A DNA stretch of 14,792 nt from SYOC01 sp035575235. GTDB taxonomy: Bacteria; Desulfobacterota; Binatia; Bin18. Every line of letters starts with the position of its first letter. The first letter of the stretch is position 1. Below are positions 1 to 7,342 of this stretch, piece by piece. The stretch covers positions 1 through 14,792 of the forward strand of contig DATLYA010000365.1 in NCBI GenBank assembly GCA_035575235.1, read 5' to 3'. The notes under the pieces were generated by a model. The model saw nothing but the letters and a program-made list of their open reading frames with translations, did no database searches and was not told where the DNA came from. A program made the position numbers and the translations under genes.

Positions 1-2076
1 GTCAAACTCGGCCGCGGCGGCATCCGTGAAGTGGAGTTTGTCGTTCAGGCGTTGCAGTTAATCCATGCTGGAAAAGATCCGCGCGTGCGGGAGCGGACCA
101 CGTTGCCGGCGTTGGATCGTCTCGTGGAGTGCCGGTATCTCGCAGCAGCGGATCGTGACGCCTTGCGCGATGCCTACCGCTTCCTCCGCCAGGTTGAGCA
201 TAAATTGCAGCTCGTGCAGGACCGGCAGACGCACACCATACCCGATGATGAAGAAGGCGTGCGCGCGCTGGCGCGGCGGCTGCGCCTTGCGGAACAAGTG
301 CAAAGTGCAAAGTACAAAGTGCAAAGTCAAGAAAGCCGGGAAGGAGACGAAGCTATTCCAGTTTCCGACTTGGCGACTTTCGACTTTCCACCTTCTCCTG
401 GGGCAGGGCGGGGCGAGGTGGAGGTGTTCTGGTCTACGCTTCGCTCCCACATGGACGCCGTACATCAGATTTTCCGTACACTCTTTCGCGATCAGCCCAC
501 AGAGACGGATGAGCAAGCCGAAGAAATTTCCGCCCTCTTCCAAGAACTCCATCATGAAGAGCGGGCATTGTGGCGTCTGCAGCAATTAGGATTCCGACAA
601 CTGCCGGAGGCGTATGCAAACCTGCGGCTCTTGCATGATGGCCCGCCGCATTCACCCGCGACGCCGAAGCGCCGCAAATTGCTGTATGCGTTGGAGCCGG
701 TGCTGTTCCGCGAGGTCGCGAAGGCGGCGGACCCGGATCGCGCTTTGGCGGCTATGGCGAGCCTGGTGGCGTCGATCGGCGCGCGCTCCAGTTTCCTGGC
801 GTTGCTACGGGAAAACCCGGGGACGCTGCGAACGCTGATCGGACTCTTTGGCGCGAGCGCATATCTTACCCAGGTGTTTCTGCGCCATCCTGAACTGCTT
901 GATAGCCTTGTGCGCGCAGACCTCGTGCAAGTTCGCCGCGACCGAACGGCGATGCTGACGGAACTGATGGCGCGTCTTGCGGAAGTGCGCGAATTGGAAG
1001 ATCGCCTCGATATTCTCCGCCGCTATCGCACTGAAGAGTTTCTCCGTATTGGCATCAATGACAGCAATGGTCTGCTCGATGTCACTGAAGTGACCGAACA
1101 ATTAACGAACCTGGCCGAAGTCTGTCTGACCGGCGCTTATGAAGTGGCGCGCACGGCATTGATGGAACAACTCGGGCTCTCGCATATGCCTGGCCAACTG
1201 GCGATCGTCGGCATGGGCAAGCTCGGCGCCGGGGAGCTGAACTACAATTCTGATCTGGATTTGATATTCTTGTATAATCCTGCGAACGAAGAAGAGAGCA
1301 GCGGGACGCTCAGTGCGCAGGAATTTTTCACGAAACTCGCGCAACGTTTGATTTCCGTACTCCAAGTGCAAACCCGGGAAGGGCATGTATATAAGATTGA
1401 CACGCGCCTGCGGCCCTCGGGTCGTTCGGGATCGCTGGTGTCGTCATTGACTGCGTTTGTGCGCTATCATGACACAAGCTCGCAATTATGGGAGCGACAA
1501 GCTTTGCTTAAAGCGCGTGTGATCGTCGCCGAGCCGTCCTTTCGCGAAGCCGTGCAGGCCGCCATCGAGCGCATTGCCTATGCGACTGAAATTGACGCGA
1601 CTGGCGTTGCGGAGATTGACCGGCTGCGCGGCCGCATGGAGCAAGAACTCGCTCGTGAACACGCGGGGCGTTTTAATATTAAGACCGGGCGTGGAGGAAT
1701 TGTCGATATCGAGTTCCTTGTGCAAATGCTGCAATTGCGCTACGGTCAACGATTCCCAACGTTGCGGCAGCGAGCCACGCTGCCCGCGTTGCAGGCGTTG
1801 CATGAGTGTGGCGTGCTGCCGCAGGATGATTTCGAGATGTTGTCCCGAGGGTATCGCTTTTTGCGCACCCTGGAAAATCGCCTCCGCATCGAGCGGGATC
1901 AACCCGTCGAGGCGCTTGAAAGTGGAGAGGAGCACCTCACTCCTCTGGCCCGGCGGCTTGGATATACAGGGGAAGAGGCAGCGGCGCACTTATTGACGGA
2001 TTATCAGAACCAACGGGAGGCGATTCGCGCCTGTTACAATCGTTGGTTCGCTCGAGAGAAAGGACAAGACACATGA
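1..2076 (+). CDS. glnE: Glutamine synthetase adenylyltransferase/adenylyl-removing enzyme, 5'-truncated
   Basis: Bifunctional enzyme that adenylylates and deadenylylates glutamine synthetase in response to PII and glutamine. The frame is open from base 1, so the gene begins upstream; 691 residues are visible of a family length near 950. Window residues 4-13 (GRGGIREVEF) are the end of the N-terminal, adenylyl-removing nucleotidyltransferase domain, followed by its helical bundle. The C-terminal adenylyltransferase domain starts near residue 404 (GMGKLGAGEL) and has the catalytic SDLD at 417-420 (D418, D420), then DTRLRPSG and TGRGGIVDIEF, and a second helical bundle to the end. Between the first helical bundle's ARRLRLAEQ and FWSTLRSHM lies an unusual in-frame insert of about 43 residues (nt 298-426) made of DNA repeats. 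The stop overlaps the next gene's start (ATGA at 2073-2076), which implies coupling. Identification is firm; whether the insert affects activity is unknown. Confidence 0.96.
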   Translation, partial: VKLGRGGIREVEFVVQALQLIHAGKDPRVRERTTLPALDRLVECRYLAAADRDALRDAYRFLRQVEHKLQLVQDRQTHTIPDDEEGVRALARRLRLAEQVQSAKYKVQSQESREGDEAIPVSDLATFDFPPSPGAGRGEVEVFWSTLRSHMDAVHQIFRTLFRDQPTETDEQAEEISALFQELHHEERALWRLQQLGFRQLPEAYANLRLLHDGPPHSPATPKRRKLLYALEPVLFREVAKAADPDRALAAMASLVASIGARSSFLALLRENPGTLRTLIGLFGASAYLTQVFLRHPELLDSLVRADLVQVRRDRTAMLTELMARLAEVRELEDRLDILRRYRTEEFLRIGINDSNGLLDVTEVTEQLTNLAEVCLTGAYEVARTALMEQLGLSHMPGQLAIVGMGKLGAGELNYNSDLDLIFLYNPANEEESSGTLSAQEFFTKLAQRLISVLQVQTREGHVYKIDTRLRPSGRSGSLVSSLTAFVRYHDTSSQLWERQALLKARVIVAEPSFREAVQAAIERIAYATEIDATGVAEIDRLRGRMEQELAREHAGRFNIKTGRGGIVDIEFLVQMLQLRYGQRFPTLRQRATLPALQALHECGVLPQDDFEMLSRGYRFLRTLENRLRIERDQPVEALESGEEHLTPLARRLGYTGEEAAAHLLTDYQNQREAIRACYNRWFAREKGQDT
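298..426 (+). repeat. 129-bp in-frame repeat-derived insert inside glnE
   Basis: The tract begins with four consecutive 7-mers at 298-325: GTGCAAA, GTGCAAA, GTACAAA, GTGCAAA. A second heptamer type, CGACTTT, occurs twice in tandem at 374-387 and is preceded by a related CGACTTGG at 366-373. A G-rich stretch follows at about 396-419. Its length is divisible by three, so the glnE frame survives. The encoded segment (residues about 100-142) is low in hydrophobics and sits where GlnE homologues have only a short loop between helices. The boundaries are my estimate from where family-like sequence stops and resumes. Confidence 0.7.
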
Positions 2077-3506
2077 ATACGGAACAAGAACGGTCAGCGC
2101 CGACGGAGGATTTCGCCTCACTCTTCGCCCATGAAGAGTCGGGGCCGGCGCTGAGCGAAGGTCAGGTTGTCAAGGGGCGCGTTGTCCAGATCAGTGCTGA
2201 CAGCGTCTTTGTCGATATCCAAGAAAAAGGCGAAGGCATTATTGCGCGTGCTGAACTTGAAGATCATCAAGGCAATCTTGAAGTGGGCGTCGATGACGAA
2301 GTTGAAGCCACGGTGATCAGCACGGATGGCGAAATTCGCTTATCGCGCAAGTTGCTCAAAGGCATGAGAGCCCGCGCCATGCTAGAGAACGCGGTCGCGA
2401 ACGGCTTGCCGGTAGAAGGGAAAGTGGTCGGCGTGATCAAAGGCGGCTACGAAGTGACGGTCGCGGGCGTGCGCGCTTTTTGTCCCTTTTCACAGATTGA
2501 TGTCCGCCGCGTTGAATCGTCAGACGCGTATCTGAATCAAGTGCTGGAATTTCGCGTGACCCGCTATGGCGATAACGGACGGAATATCGTGCTCTCACGG
2601 CGCCAATTGCTGGAAGAGCGCGCGAAGAAAGCCGCAGAGGAGACCCGGCAAAGAATCGTGCCTGGCGCGGTGTTGTCTGGAACGGTCTCTTCCCTGACCG
2701 ACTTTGGCGCCTTTGTTGATCTTGGCGGCGTACAAGGACTCGTGCATGTGTCCGAACTCTCGCATTCCCGCGCGGTGAAACCCGCCGATGTCTTGCAAGT
2801 TGGGCAAGAGGTGTCCGTCAAAGTGCTCAAAATTGATGACAAGACAGGAAAGATTGCCTTGAGCATGAAAGCGCTGGAAGGCGATCCGTGGGCGGCGGCG
2901 CCGACCCAATTGCGCGAGCGGCAAATTGTGCGAGGCCGTATCGTCCGCGCCATGGATTTTGGCGTGTTCGTCGAGCTGTTGCCCGGCGTGGATGGGCTGC
3001 TGCACATGAGCGAGGTGCCGCGTAGTCAGCAGGGCCGCATCAAGGAAGCCGCCGAGAAGCAGGAAGAGATAACTGTGCTGATCTTGGGGATCGATCCAGA
3101 CAAGAAGCGCATCTCTCTGGCCCTGGCGCCGGAAGGCAGCGAGCCCGGCGGTCAATTGGAATCGTCGCTGTCCGTGGGATCGGTGGTGACGGGGACGGTA
3201 GATCGGGTGGAGCCGTTTGGCGTCTTTGTGCGCGTGGGCCCCGGGCAAGTTGGACTTATTCCCAACGCAGAGATGGGGACGCAGCGCGGCGCCGATCACC
3301 GCAAGGAGTTTGCGCCAGGAACTGAGGTCAAAGTGGTTGTGCTTGGCATTGAGGACAACGGCAAGCGCATCCGCCTCTCGCGCGCAAAAGCGCTGGCGCG
3401 CGAGGAGCAGGCGGAAACGCAAGCCTATCTAAAAGGCTCGCAACCCAAAGGCCGCGGGTTTGGAGTGACGTTAGGTGATTTACTTCGGCAAAGCCGGAAA
3501 AATTAA
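2073..3506 (+). CDS. Five-S1-domain RNA-binding protein (ribosomal protein S1-like)
   Basis: A 477-residue protein made almost entirely of S1 (OB-fold) RNA-binding domains, at roughly residues 30-95, 112-178, 197-267, 285-353 and 368-440. The best-conserved is domain 3 (LTDFGAFVDLGG...GLVHVSELS). Domains 4 and 5 keep the DFGVFVEL and PFGVFVRV signatures. Bacterial S1 proteins bind mRNA on the 30S subunit; related multi-S1 proteins act in translation or RNA turnover. It is shorter than six-domain RpsA and has an acidic, unstructured N-terminus and a basic tail, so I leave it unnamed. The ATG at 2073 was chosen because it overlaps the glnE stop in ATGA and has AAAGGA upstream at about 2059-2064; an upstream GTG at 2043 is in frame but less likely. 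Its last 27 bases overlap the chrA 3' end on the other strand. Confidence 0.9.
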   Translation: MNTEQERSAPTEDFASLFAHEESGPALSEGQVVKGRVVQISADSVFVDIQEKGEGIIARAELEDHQGNLEVGVDDEVEATVISTDGEIRLSRKLLKGMRARAMLENAVANGLPVEGKVVGVIKGGYEVTVAGVRAFCPFSQIDVRRVESSDAYLNQVLEFRVTRYGDNGRNIVLSRRQLLEERAKKAAEETRQRIVPGAVLSGTVSSLTDFGAFVDLGGVQGLVHVSELSHSRAVKPADVLQVGQEVSVKVLKIDDKTGKIALSMKALEGDPWAAAPTQLRERQIVRGRIVRAMDFGVFVELLPGVDGLLHMSEVPRSQQGRIKEAAEKQEEITVLILGIDPDKKRISLALAPEGSEPGGQLESSLSVGSVVTGTVDRVEPFGVFVRVGPGQVGLIPNAEMGTQRGADHRKEFAPGTEVKVVVLGIEDNGKRIRLSRAKALAREEQAETQAYLKGSQPKGRGFGVTLGDLLRQSRKN

Positions 3507-4724
3507 ATGACGGGGAGGGGCATGCCACCCTCCTGACCACAGCGCGAAAAGACCGCACACTGCTCCTCCCAACACGAGCCACGCCGAATTGACGCGGTAG
3601 CGCATCAGTAATATGGCGCTCACGCCGGCTAAGACGATCGTGAAAAGATCTACAAGCGCCGCGCCGCCGAGCTCAACTGTAACGACCGCCATTAACGCCA
3701 GCGCTCCGACATTGACGCCATCAAGAAACGCCCCGGCTATTAGCGAGCGACGAACCAGCGGCACGAGCGGTCCGCTGATCGCCACAAACACAAACGCCGG
3801 CAGGAAGATGCCGACTGTTGCAACAATTGCGCCTGAAACCCCGGCGAGCACATAACCGATGAACGTGGCGGTAGTGAAGACCGGTCCTGGAGTAAACTGG
3901 CCGATCGCAATGGCGTCAAGGAGTTGGGCGCTCGTCAGCCAATGCCGGCGTTCTACTAAGTCGCCGTGAAGGAACGCCAGCAGGACATAGCCACTGCCAA
4001 AGAGCACTGAGCCGATTTTCAAAAAAAAGAGGAAGAGCGACCCCTGATCAAAGGAAGCGGCGGCCGCTCCAGCCTGAGCGGCAACTTCGGCAGTCGAGAG
4101 AAAAGGCACAGTGTACAAAAGAGAGGGGCAGGCGCTAGCGCGCTTCCGCTTCCCTTGCCTGAGCCACTGCCGACTTCCACTTCCCACTCCGGCTCCGAAG
4201 AGAATCGCCAATTCGTGGACGCCCAAAACACTCAGCATCACCGCCGCCAACCCGACGAGGGCCAGAAAACGCGTTTTTACCGCCGACCGCCCCAGCGCCC
4301 AGAGCGCCTGGACGACGACTGCAACAATGACCGGCTTGACTCCGTAAAGAATCCCGGCGGCTTGCGGCAGCGAACCATATTGCACATACGCCCAGGCGAA
4401 GCTTGTGACGATAAGCGCGGCTGGAAGAATAAAACAACCGCCGGCCACGAGAAGTCCAGGCCACCCTGCTCGCTGGCGTCCAATATGGATTGCCATTTCC
4501 GTGGAGTTCGGTCCTGGAATAAGGTTCGTTGCGCCTAGTAGATCAAGAAACTGCTCGTGAGAGAGCCAGCGCCGTCGCCGCACGACTTCATCCTCCATCA
4601 TGGCGATATGTGCTGCCGGGCCGCCGAACGCTGTCGTGCCGAGCCGCAAAAATAAAAACCCGAGTTCTCGCAAAGAAGTCTGCGTGGGAGCAGCAACTGA
4701 CACCGGAGAAGCTTCTTCGCTCAT
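3480..4724 (-). CDS. chrA: Chromate transporter, long-chain (two-domain) CHR family
   Basis: An inner-membrane protein of 414 residues with two homologous CHR halves, the usual size for long-chain ChrA, which exports chromate by a proton-linked mechanism. The N-half has FGGPAAHIAMM (33-43) and LIPGPNSTEMA (69-78). The C-half has the matching FGSGYVLLAFL (242-252) and GQFTPGPVFT (275-284). Each half is followed by several hydrophobic helices. The halves are joined by a basic linker at about 178-228 (GKRKRAS at 191-197), predicted cytoplasmic by charge. The ATG at 4724 gives a family-like N-terminus; a GTG at 4772 would add 16 residues. Neither has a good ribosome-binding site. It starts 84 bp after the rpe stop and could be cotranscribed with rpe. 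The TAA at 3480-3482 lies inside the S1-domain gene. Substrate specificity cannot be proven from sequence. Confidence 0.9.
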   Translation of the reverse strand: MSEEASPVSVAAPTQTSLRELGFLFLRLGTTAFGGPAAHIAMMEDEVVRRRRWLSHEQFLDLLGATNLIPGPNSTEMAIHIGRQRAGWPGLLVAGGCFILPAALIVTSFAWAYVQYGSLPQAAGILYGVKPVIVAVVVQALWALGRSAVKTRFLALVGLAAVMLSVLGVHELAILFGAGVGSGSRQWLRQGKRKRASACPSLLYTVPFLSTAEVAAQAGAAAASFDQGSLFLFFLKIGSVLFGSGYVLLAFLHGDLVERRHWLTSAQLLDAIAIGQFTPGPVFTTATFIGYVLAGVSGAIVATVGIFLPAFVFVAISGPLVPLVRRSLIAGAFLDGVNVGALALMAVVTVELGGAALVDLFTIVLAGVSAILLMRYRVNSAWLVLGGAVCGLFALWSGGWHAPPRHLIFPALPK

Positions 4725-4808
4725 TTTGCGTAGTGGACGATGGGAGAGGGAATGCTGACAAATGCAACCCACTGCGGCGTGACAGGCTGCACACTCATGC
4801 TCGACATC

Positions 4809-5483
4809 TCAAGCCGCCGCTCGCTGGATGCTTTCTCGCAACTTGCGCACGCCCTCAGCCGGTCCGCCTTTCGCACGGAACACGGCTGATCCCGCCACGA
4901 GCATGGTGGCGCCAGCTTCGACAACCCGAGGCGCAGTCTGCGCATCAATGCCGCCGTCAATTTCCAACTCAGCATGCGCCTGACGTTCGTCAAGCGTTTG
5001 CCGCAGGCGGTGGACTTTGTTCACGCTGGATTGGATAAAACTCTGTCCGCCGAAACCGGGGTTCACACTCATGAGGAGAATCACGTCAACGTCGTCGTAT
5101 ATCTCTTCAAGCGTCGCCAGCGGCGTGCTCGGGTTCAGCACAACCCCCGCTTTCTTTCCGTGATCTTTGATTTGCTGGAGTGTCCGATGCAAATGAGGAC
5201 AGGTCTCCTGGTGCACCGAGATGATATCCGCTCCAGCCCTGGCGAAGTCGCCAATATACTTCTCCGGCTCAACGATCATCAAATGAACGTCAAGCGGAAG
5301 CGCCGTGGTTTGGCGAACGGCTTCGACAATGAGCGGACCGATAGTAATATTCGGCACGAAGCGGCCATCCATGACATCGAGATGGACGCCGTCCGCTCCA
5401 GCCTGTTCTACTTCGTGGATTTGCTGTTCCAGGCAACGGAAATCTGCTGACAGCACTGAAGGCATAATTTTGATGGTGTTCAT
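4809..5483 (-). CDS. rpe: Ribulose-phosphate 3-epimerase
   Basis: A cytoplasmic TIM-barrel enzyme of 224 residues (normal family length) interconverting ribulose 5-phosphate and xylulose 5-phosphate in the pentose phosphate and Calvin pathways. PSVLSADF (8-15) opens the barrel. HLDVMDGRFVPN (34-45) carries metal ligand H34 and catalytic D36. H67 is in DVHLMI. NPGFGGQ (141-147) and EIDGGI (174-179) carry the second catalytic acid D176 and the phosphate-binding region, and AGSAVF (197-202) binds phosphate. The ATG at 5483 is preferred over an ATA/GTG-rich extension to 5507 because the family begins a few residues before PSVLSADF. It is divergent from the SagB/ThcOx-like gene and is followed by chrA on the same strand after 84 bp. 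Confidence 0.96.
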   Translation of the reverse strand: MNTIKIMPSVLSADFRCLEQQIHEVEQAGADGVHLDVMDGRFVPNITIGPLIVEAVRQTTALPLDVHLMIVEPEKYIGDFARAGADIISVHQETCPHLHRTLQQIKDHGKKAGVVLNPSTPLATLEEIYDDVDVILLMSVNPGFGGQSFIQSSVNKVHRLRQTLDERQAHAELEIDGGIDAQTAPRVVEAGATMLVAGSAVFRAKGGPAEGVRKLRESIQRAAA

Positions 5484-5578
5484 GAGCGTGACTCGGTGGC
5501 AACGCACGTTGACTGTGAGATAATGTCAGACACGGGGGATCTCATTATTGCGTGACACCGTACCACAGGGAGGCGCTA
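5484..5578. other. Divergent intergenic region, rpe / SagB-like gene
   Basis: A 95-bp gap between two divergently transcribed genes, so it should carry a promoter for each. I see ATAATG and its complement CATTAT about 20 bp apart (about 5520-5548), and scattered promoter-like hexamers, but no pair with correct spacing that I would call. The only clear signal is the ribosome-binding site AGGGAGG at 5567-5573, five bases before the ATG at 5579. Confidence 0.5.
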
Positions 5579-7135
5579 ATGACTACCAATCGAGACGTGG
5601 CTGCAGCGTGGTCATATCACAACGGCACGAAGCATTCCTTGGAAAGCATTCGCCGCAATCCGCATTTTCTTGATTGGGACAATCAACCGCTGGCCTTTAA
5701 AATTTATCGGGACGTTGAGAGCGTTCCATTGCCGCAGGAGTGGCCTGCAGTCCAAACTTCGACGTTGCAAGCGATTGCGACCCTGCCTGCTGTACCCCAA
5801 CAGGAGATGATTCCCGATCTTTCACGACTCGCTGCATTGCTCTATCTCTCCGCCGGCATTACTAAACGTCGGACATATCCTGGCGGAGAAATCTATTTTC
5901 GTGCGGCGGCGTGCACCGGCGCGCTCTACCATATCGATCTCTATCTGGTCTGTGGCGATCTGCCTGAACTGCCTGCGGGCGTGTATCATTTTGGTCCGCA
6001 CGATTTTGCCCTGCATCGCCTTCGCTCCGGGGATTTCCGCGGCGTGCTTGTACACGCAAGCGGAGAGGAGGCGGCTATCACGCACGCGCCGGTCACGGTG
6101 GTTTGCACGAGCACGTACTGGCGAAATGCCTGGAAATATCAGGCGCGCACTTATCGCCATTGTTTTTGGGACGCCGGAACGTTGTTGGCGAATTTTCTGG
6201 CGACTGCGTCGGCCCTGTCCACGCCGACACGGATTGTCGCCGGGTTTGTCGATTCCGAAGTCAACTGCTTGCTGGACCTGGACGACGAACGTGAGGTAGC
6301 GCTTGCGCTCGCGCCGGTAGGTTTTTCTCGGTCGGCGGCGCCGGAGACCGCCCCTACAGTTGCTCCTCTCCATCTGCAAACCGCACCCTTATCGAAAACA
6401 GAGATTGATTACCCGACCATACGAGCCATGCACGCCGCGTCGTCTCTGCATACCGCAGAAGAGGTCCGAGCCTGGCGCGGCGCCGGGACGCCGCACCGCG
6501 AGCCCGAACCGCAGGGACGATTGTTTCCGCTCAGGGAGACGCCTGCAGCGCAGTTGCCGCCAGCGCCGCTGGAGGATATCATTCGCCATCGGGGATCGAC
6601 CCGGCAGTTTGCGCGTGTAGCCATCTCCTTTGCCCAGCTCTCCACCCTGCTGCTGGGCGTGACCAAGGGCGCGCCGACTGATTTTCTCTCCTCTCCCGCC
6701 GCCTCCCTTACGGATCTCTACTTGATTGTCCACGCTGTAGACGGATTGCCGTCTGGCGCTTATGTATACCATCGTGATCGTCAGGCGCTGGAGTTGTTGC
6801 GGGAAGGAAACTTTCGCAAAGAGGCAGGCTATCTCGGGCTAGGACAACAACTCCCGGCGGACGCCGGCGTGGATATTTTTTGTCTCACCACTCTTTCTGC
6901 TGTTCTTGAGCAGTTGGGGAACCGCGGCTATCGCGCCGCGCAGCTGGAGGCGGCCATCATCGGCGGCAAATGTTACCTCGCCGCGTACGGACAGGGACTC
7001 GGCGCCACAGGGCTGACATTCTTTGACGATGATGTTACTGCGTTTTTCTCTCCGCATGCTGCAGGGAAGAGCGTGATGTTTCTGACCGCGATAGGAAAGT
7101 CAATGAAGAGAAAAGTCCTGAGAGCTGAGTCCTGA
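5579..7135 (+). CDS. SagB/ThcOx-family dehydrogenase, tandem nitroreductase domains
   Basis: A 518-residue soluble protein with two nitroreductase-fold halves. The N-half (about 10-250) begins with the family's YHNGTKHSLESIRRNPHFLDW-type opening (13-33), continues with LLYLSAGITK (88-96) and TYWRNAWKYQARTYRH (179-194), and includes a helix pair like that of flavin-binding nitroreductases. The C-half (about 330-507) has HRGSTRQFAR (337-346), a typical phosphate-contacting start, then LYLIVHAVDGLPSGAYVY (380-397), GYRAAQLEAAIIGGK (450-464) and LGATGLTFFDDDV (474-486). SagB/ThcOx enzymes are FMN-dependent and oxidise azolines in peptide biosynthesis, but stand-alone tandem forms are common and of unknown substrate; no cyclodehydratase or precursor peptide is visible here. 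The ATG at 5579 was chosen for its AGGGAGG ribosome-binding site. The last residues and the stop derive from a heptamer repeat. Confidence 0.88.
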   Translation: MTTNRDVAAAWSYHNGTKHSLESIRRNPHFLDWDNQPLAFKIYRDVESVPLPQEWPAVQTSTLQAIATLPAVPQQEMIPDLSRLAALLYLSAGITKRRTYPGGEIYFRAAACTGALYHIDLYLVCGDLPELPAGVYHFGPHDFALHRLRSGDFRGVLVHASGEEAAITHAPVTVVCTSTYWRNAWKYQARTYRHCFWDAGTLLANFLATASALSTPTRIVAGFVDSEVNCLLDLDDEREVALALAPVGFSRSAAPETAPTVAPLHLQTAPLSKTEIDYPTIRAMHAASSLHTAEEVRAWRGAGTPHREPEPQGRLFPLRETPAAQLPPAPLEDIIRHRGSTRQFARVAISFAQLSTLLLGVTKGAPTDFLSSPAASLTDLYLIVHAVDGLPSGAYVYHRDRQALELLREGNFRKEAGYLGLGQQLPADAGVDIFCLTTLSAVLEQLGNRGYRAAQLEAAIIGGKCYLAAYGQGLGATGLTFFDDDVTAFFSPHAAGKSVMFLTAIGKSMKRKVLRAES

Positions 7136-7142
7136 GTACGCA
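7115..7142 (+). repeat. Heptanucleotide tandem repeat at the 3' end of the SagB-like gene
   Basis: Four consecutive 7-mers: GTCCTGA (7115-7121), GAGCTGA (7122-7128), GTCCTGA (7129-7135) and a diverged GTACGCA (7136-7142). The stop TGA at 7133-7135 is the end of the third unit. Family-like protein sequence stops near FLTAIGK, so the last 10 or so residues appear to be recruited tail, about half of it repeat. Confidence 0.7.
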
Positions 7143-7154
7143 TTATTACAAACC

Positions 7155-7262
7155 ATCCCTAAACTTACTGGTCGTGTCATCCTGAGCGCAGTGAAGGATC
7201 TCCCCGTGAGATTCTTCGCCGTTGCCACGGCTCAGAATGACAGCCCCGAGAGGTTTAGGGAT
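7155..7262. repeat. 108-bp imperfect palindromic (REP/MITE-like) element
   Basis: Nested inverted repeats fill the gap between two convergent genes. The outer arms ATCCCTAAAC (7155-7164) and GTTTAGGGAT (7253-7262) are perfect complements. The middle arms GTCATCCTGAGC (7176-7187) and GCTCAGAATGAC (7230-7241) match at 11 of 12. The inner arms GAAGGATCTC (7193-7202) and GAGATTCTTC (7208-7217) match at 9 of 10 around a 5-base loop. The core resembles a dispersed palindromic repeat seen in many environmental bacterial genomes. It contains no ORF of its own and could act as a bidirectional transcription barrier. The rest of the gap (7263-7342) shows only degenerate GTC-rich sequence. Confidence 0.75.
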
Positions 7263-7342
7263 AAGTGCTAAGGTGTGAGGTCGCACGTCGTTACGTCGGA
7301 CAGTCGAGCAGTCTGTACTGAAAGACCAACCAACTGAAAGAA

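Noticed and set aside
2595..3422. Long minus-strand open frame (275 codons) opposite the S1-domain gene
   Set aside because: It is antisense to a clearly conserved five-S1-domain protein; the residues show no recognisable family and open frames of this size are common opposite GC-rich genes.
3514..3533. GGAGGG...CCCTCC hairpin just after the S1 gene stop, as an intrinsic terminator
   Set aside because: The stem is only 6 bp, no T-tract follows on the plus strand, and it lies within chrA coding sequence.
7155..7262. CRISPR repeat or attachment site
   Set aside because: There is one palindromic unit only, with no regular spacers, and no integrase or Cas gene nearby.
7263..7342. Possible further heptamer run in GTC-rich sequence after the palindrome
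   Set aside because: Units are too degenerate to distinguish from chance.
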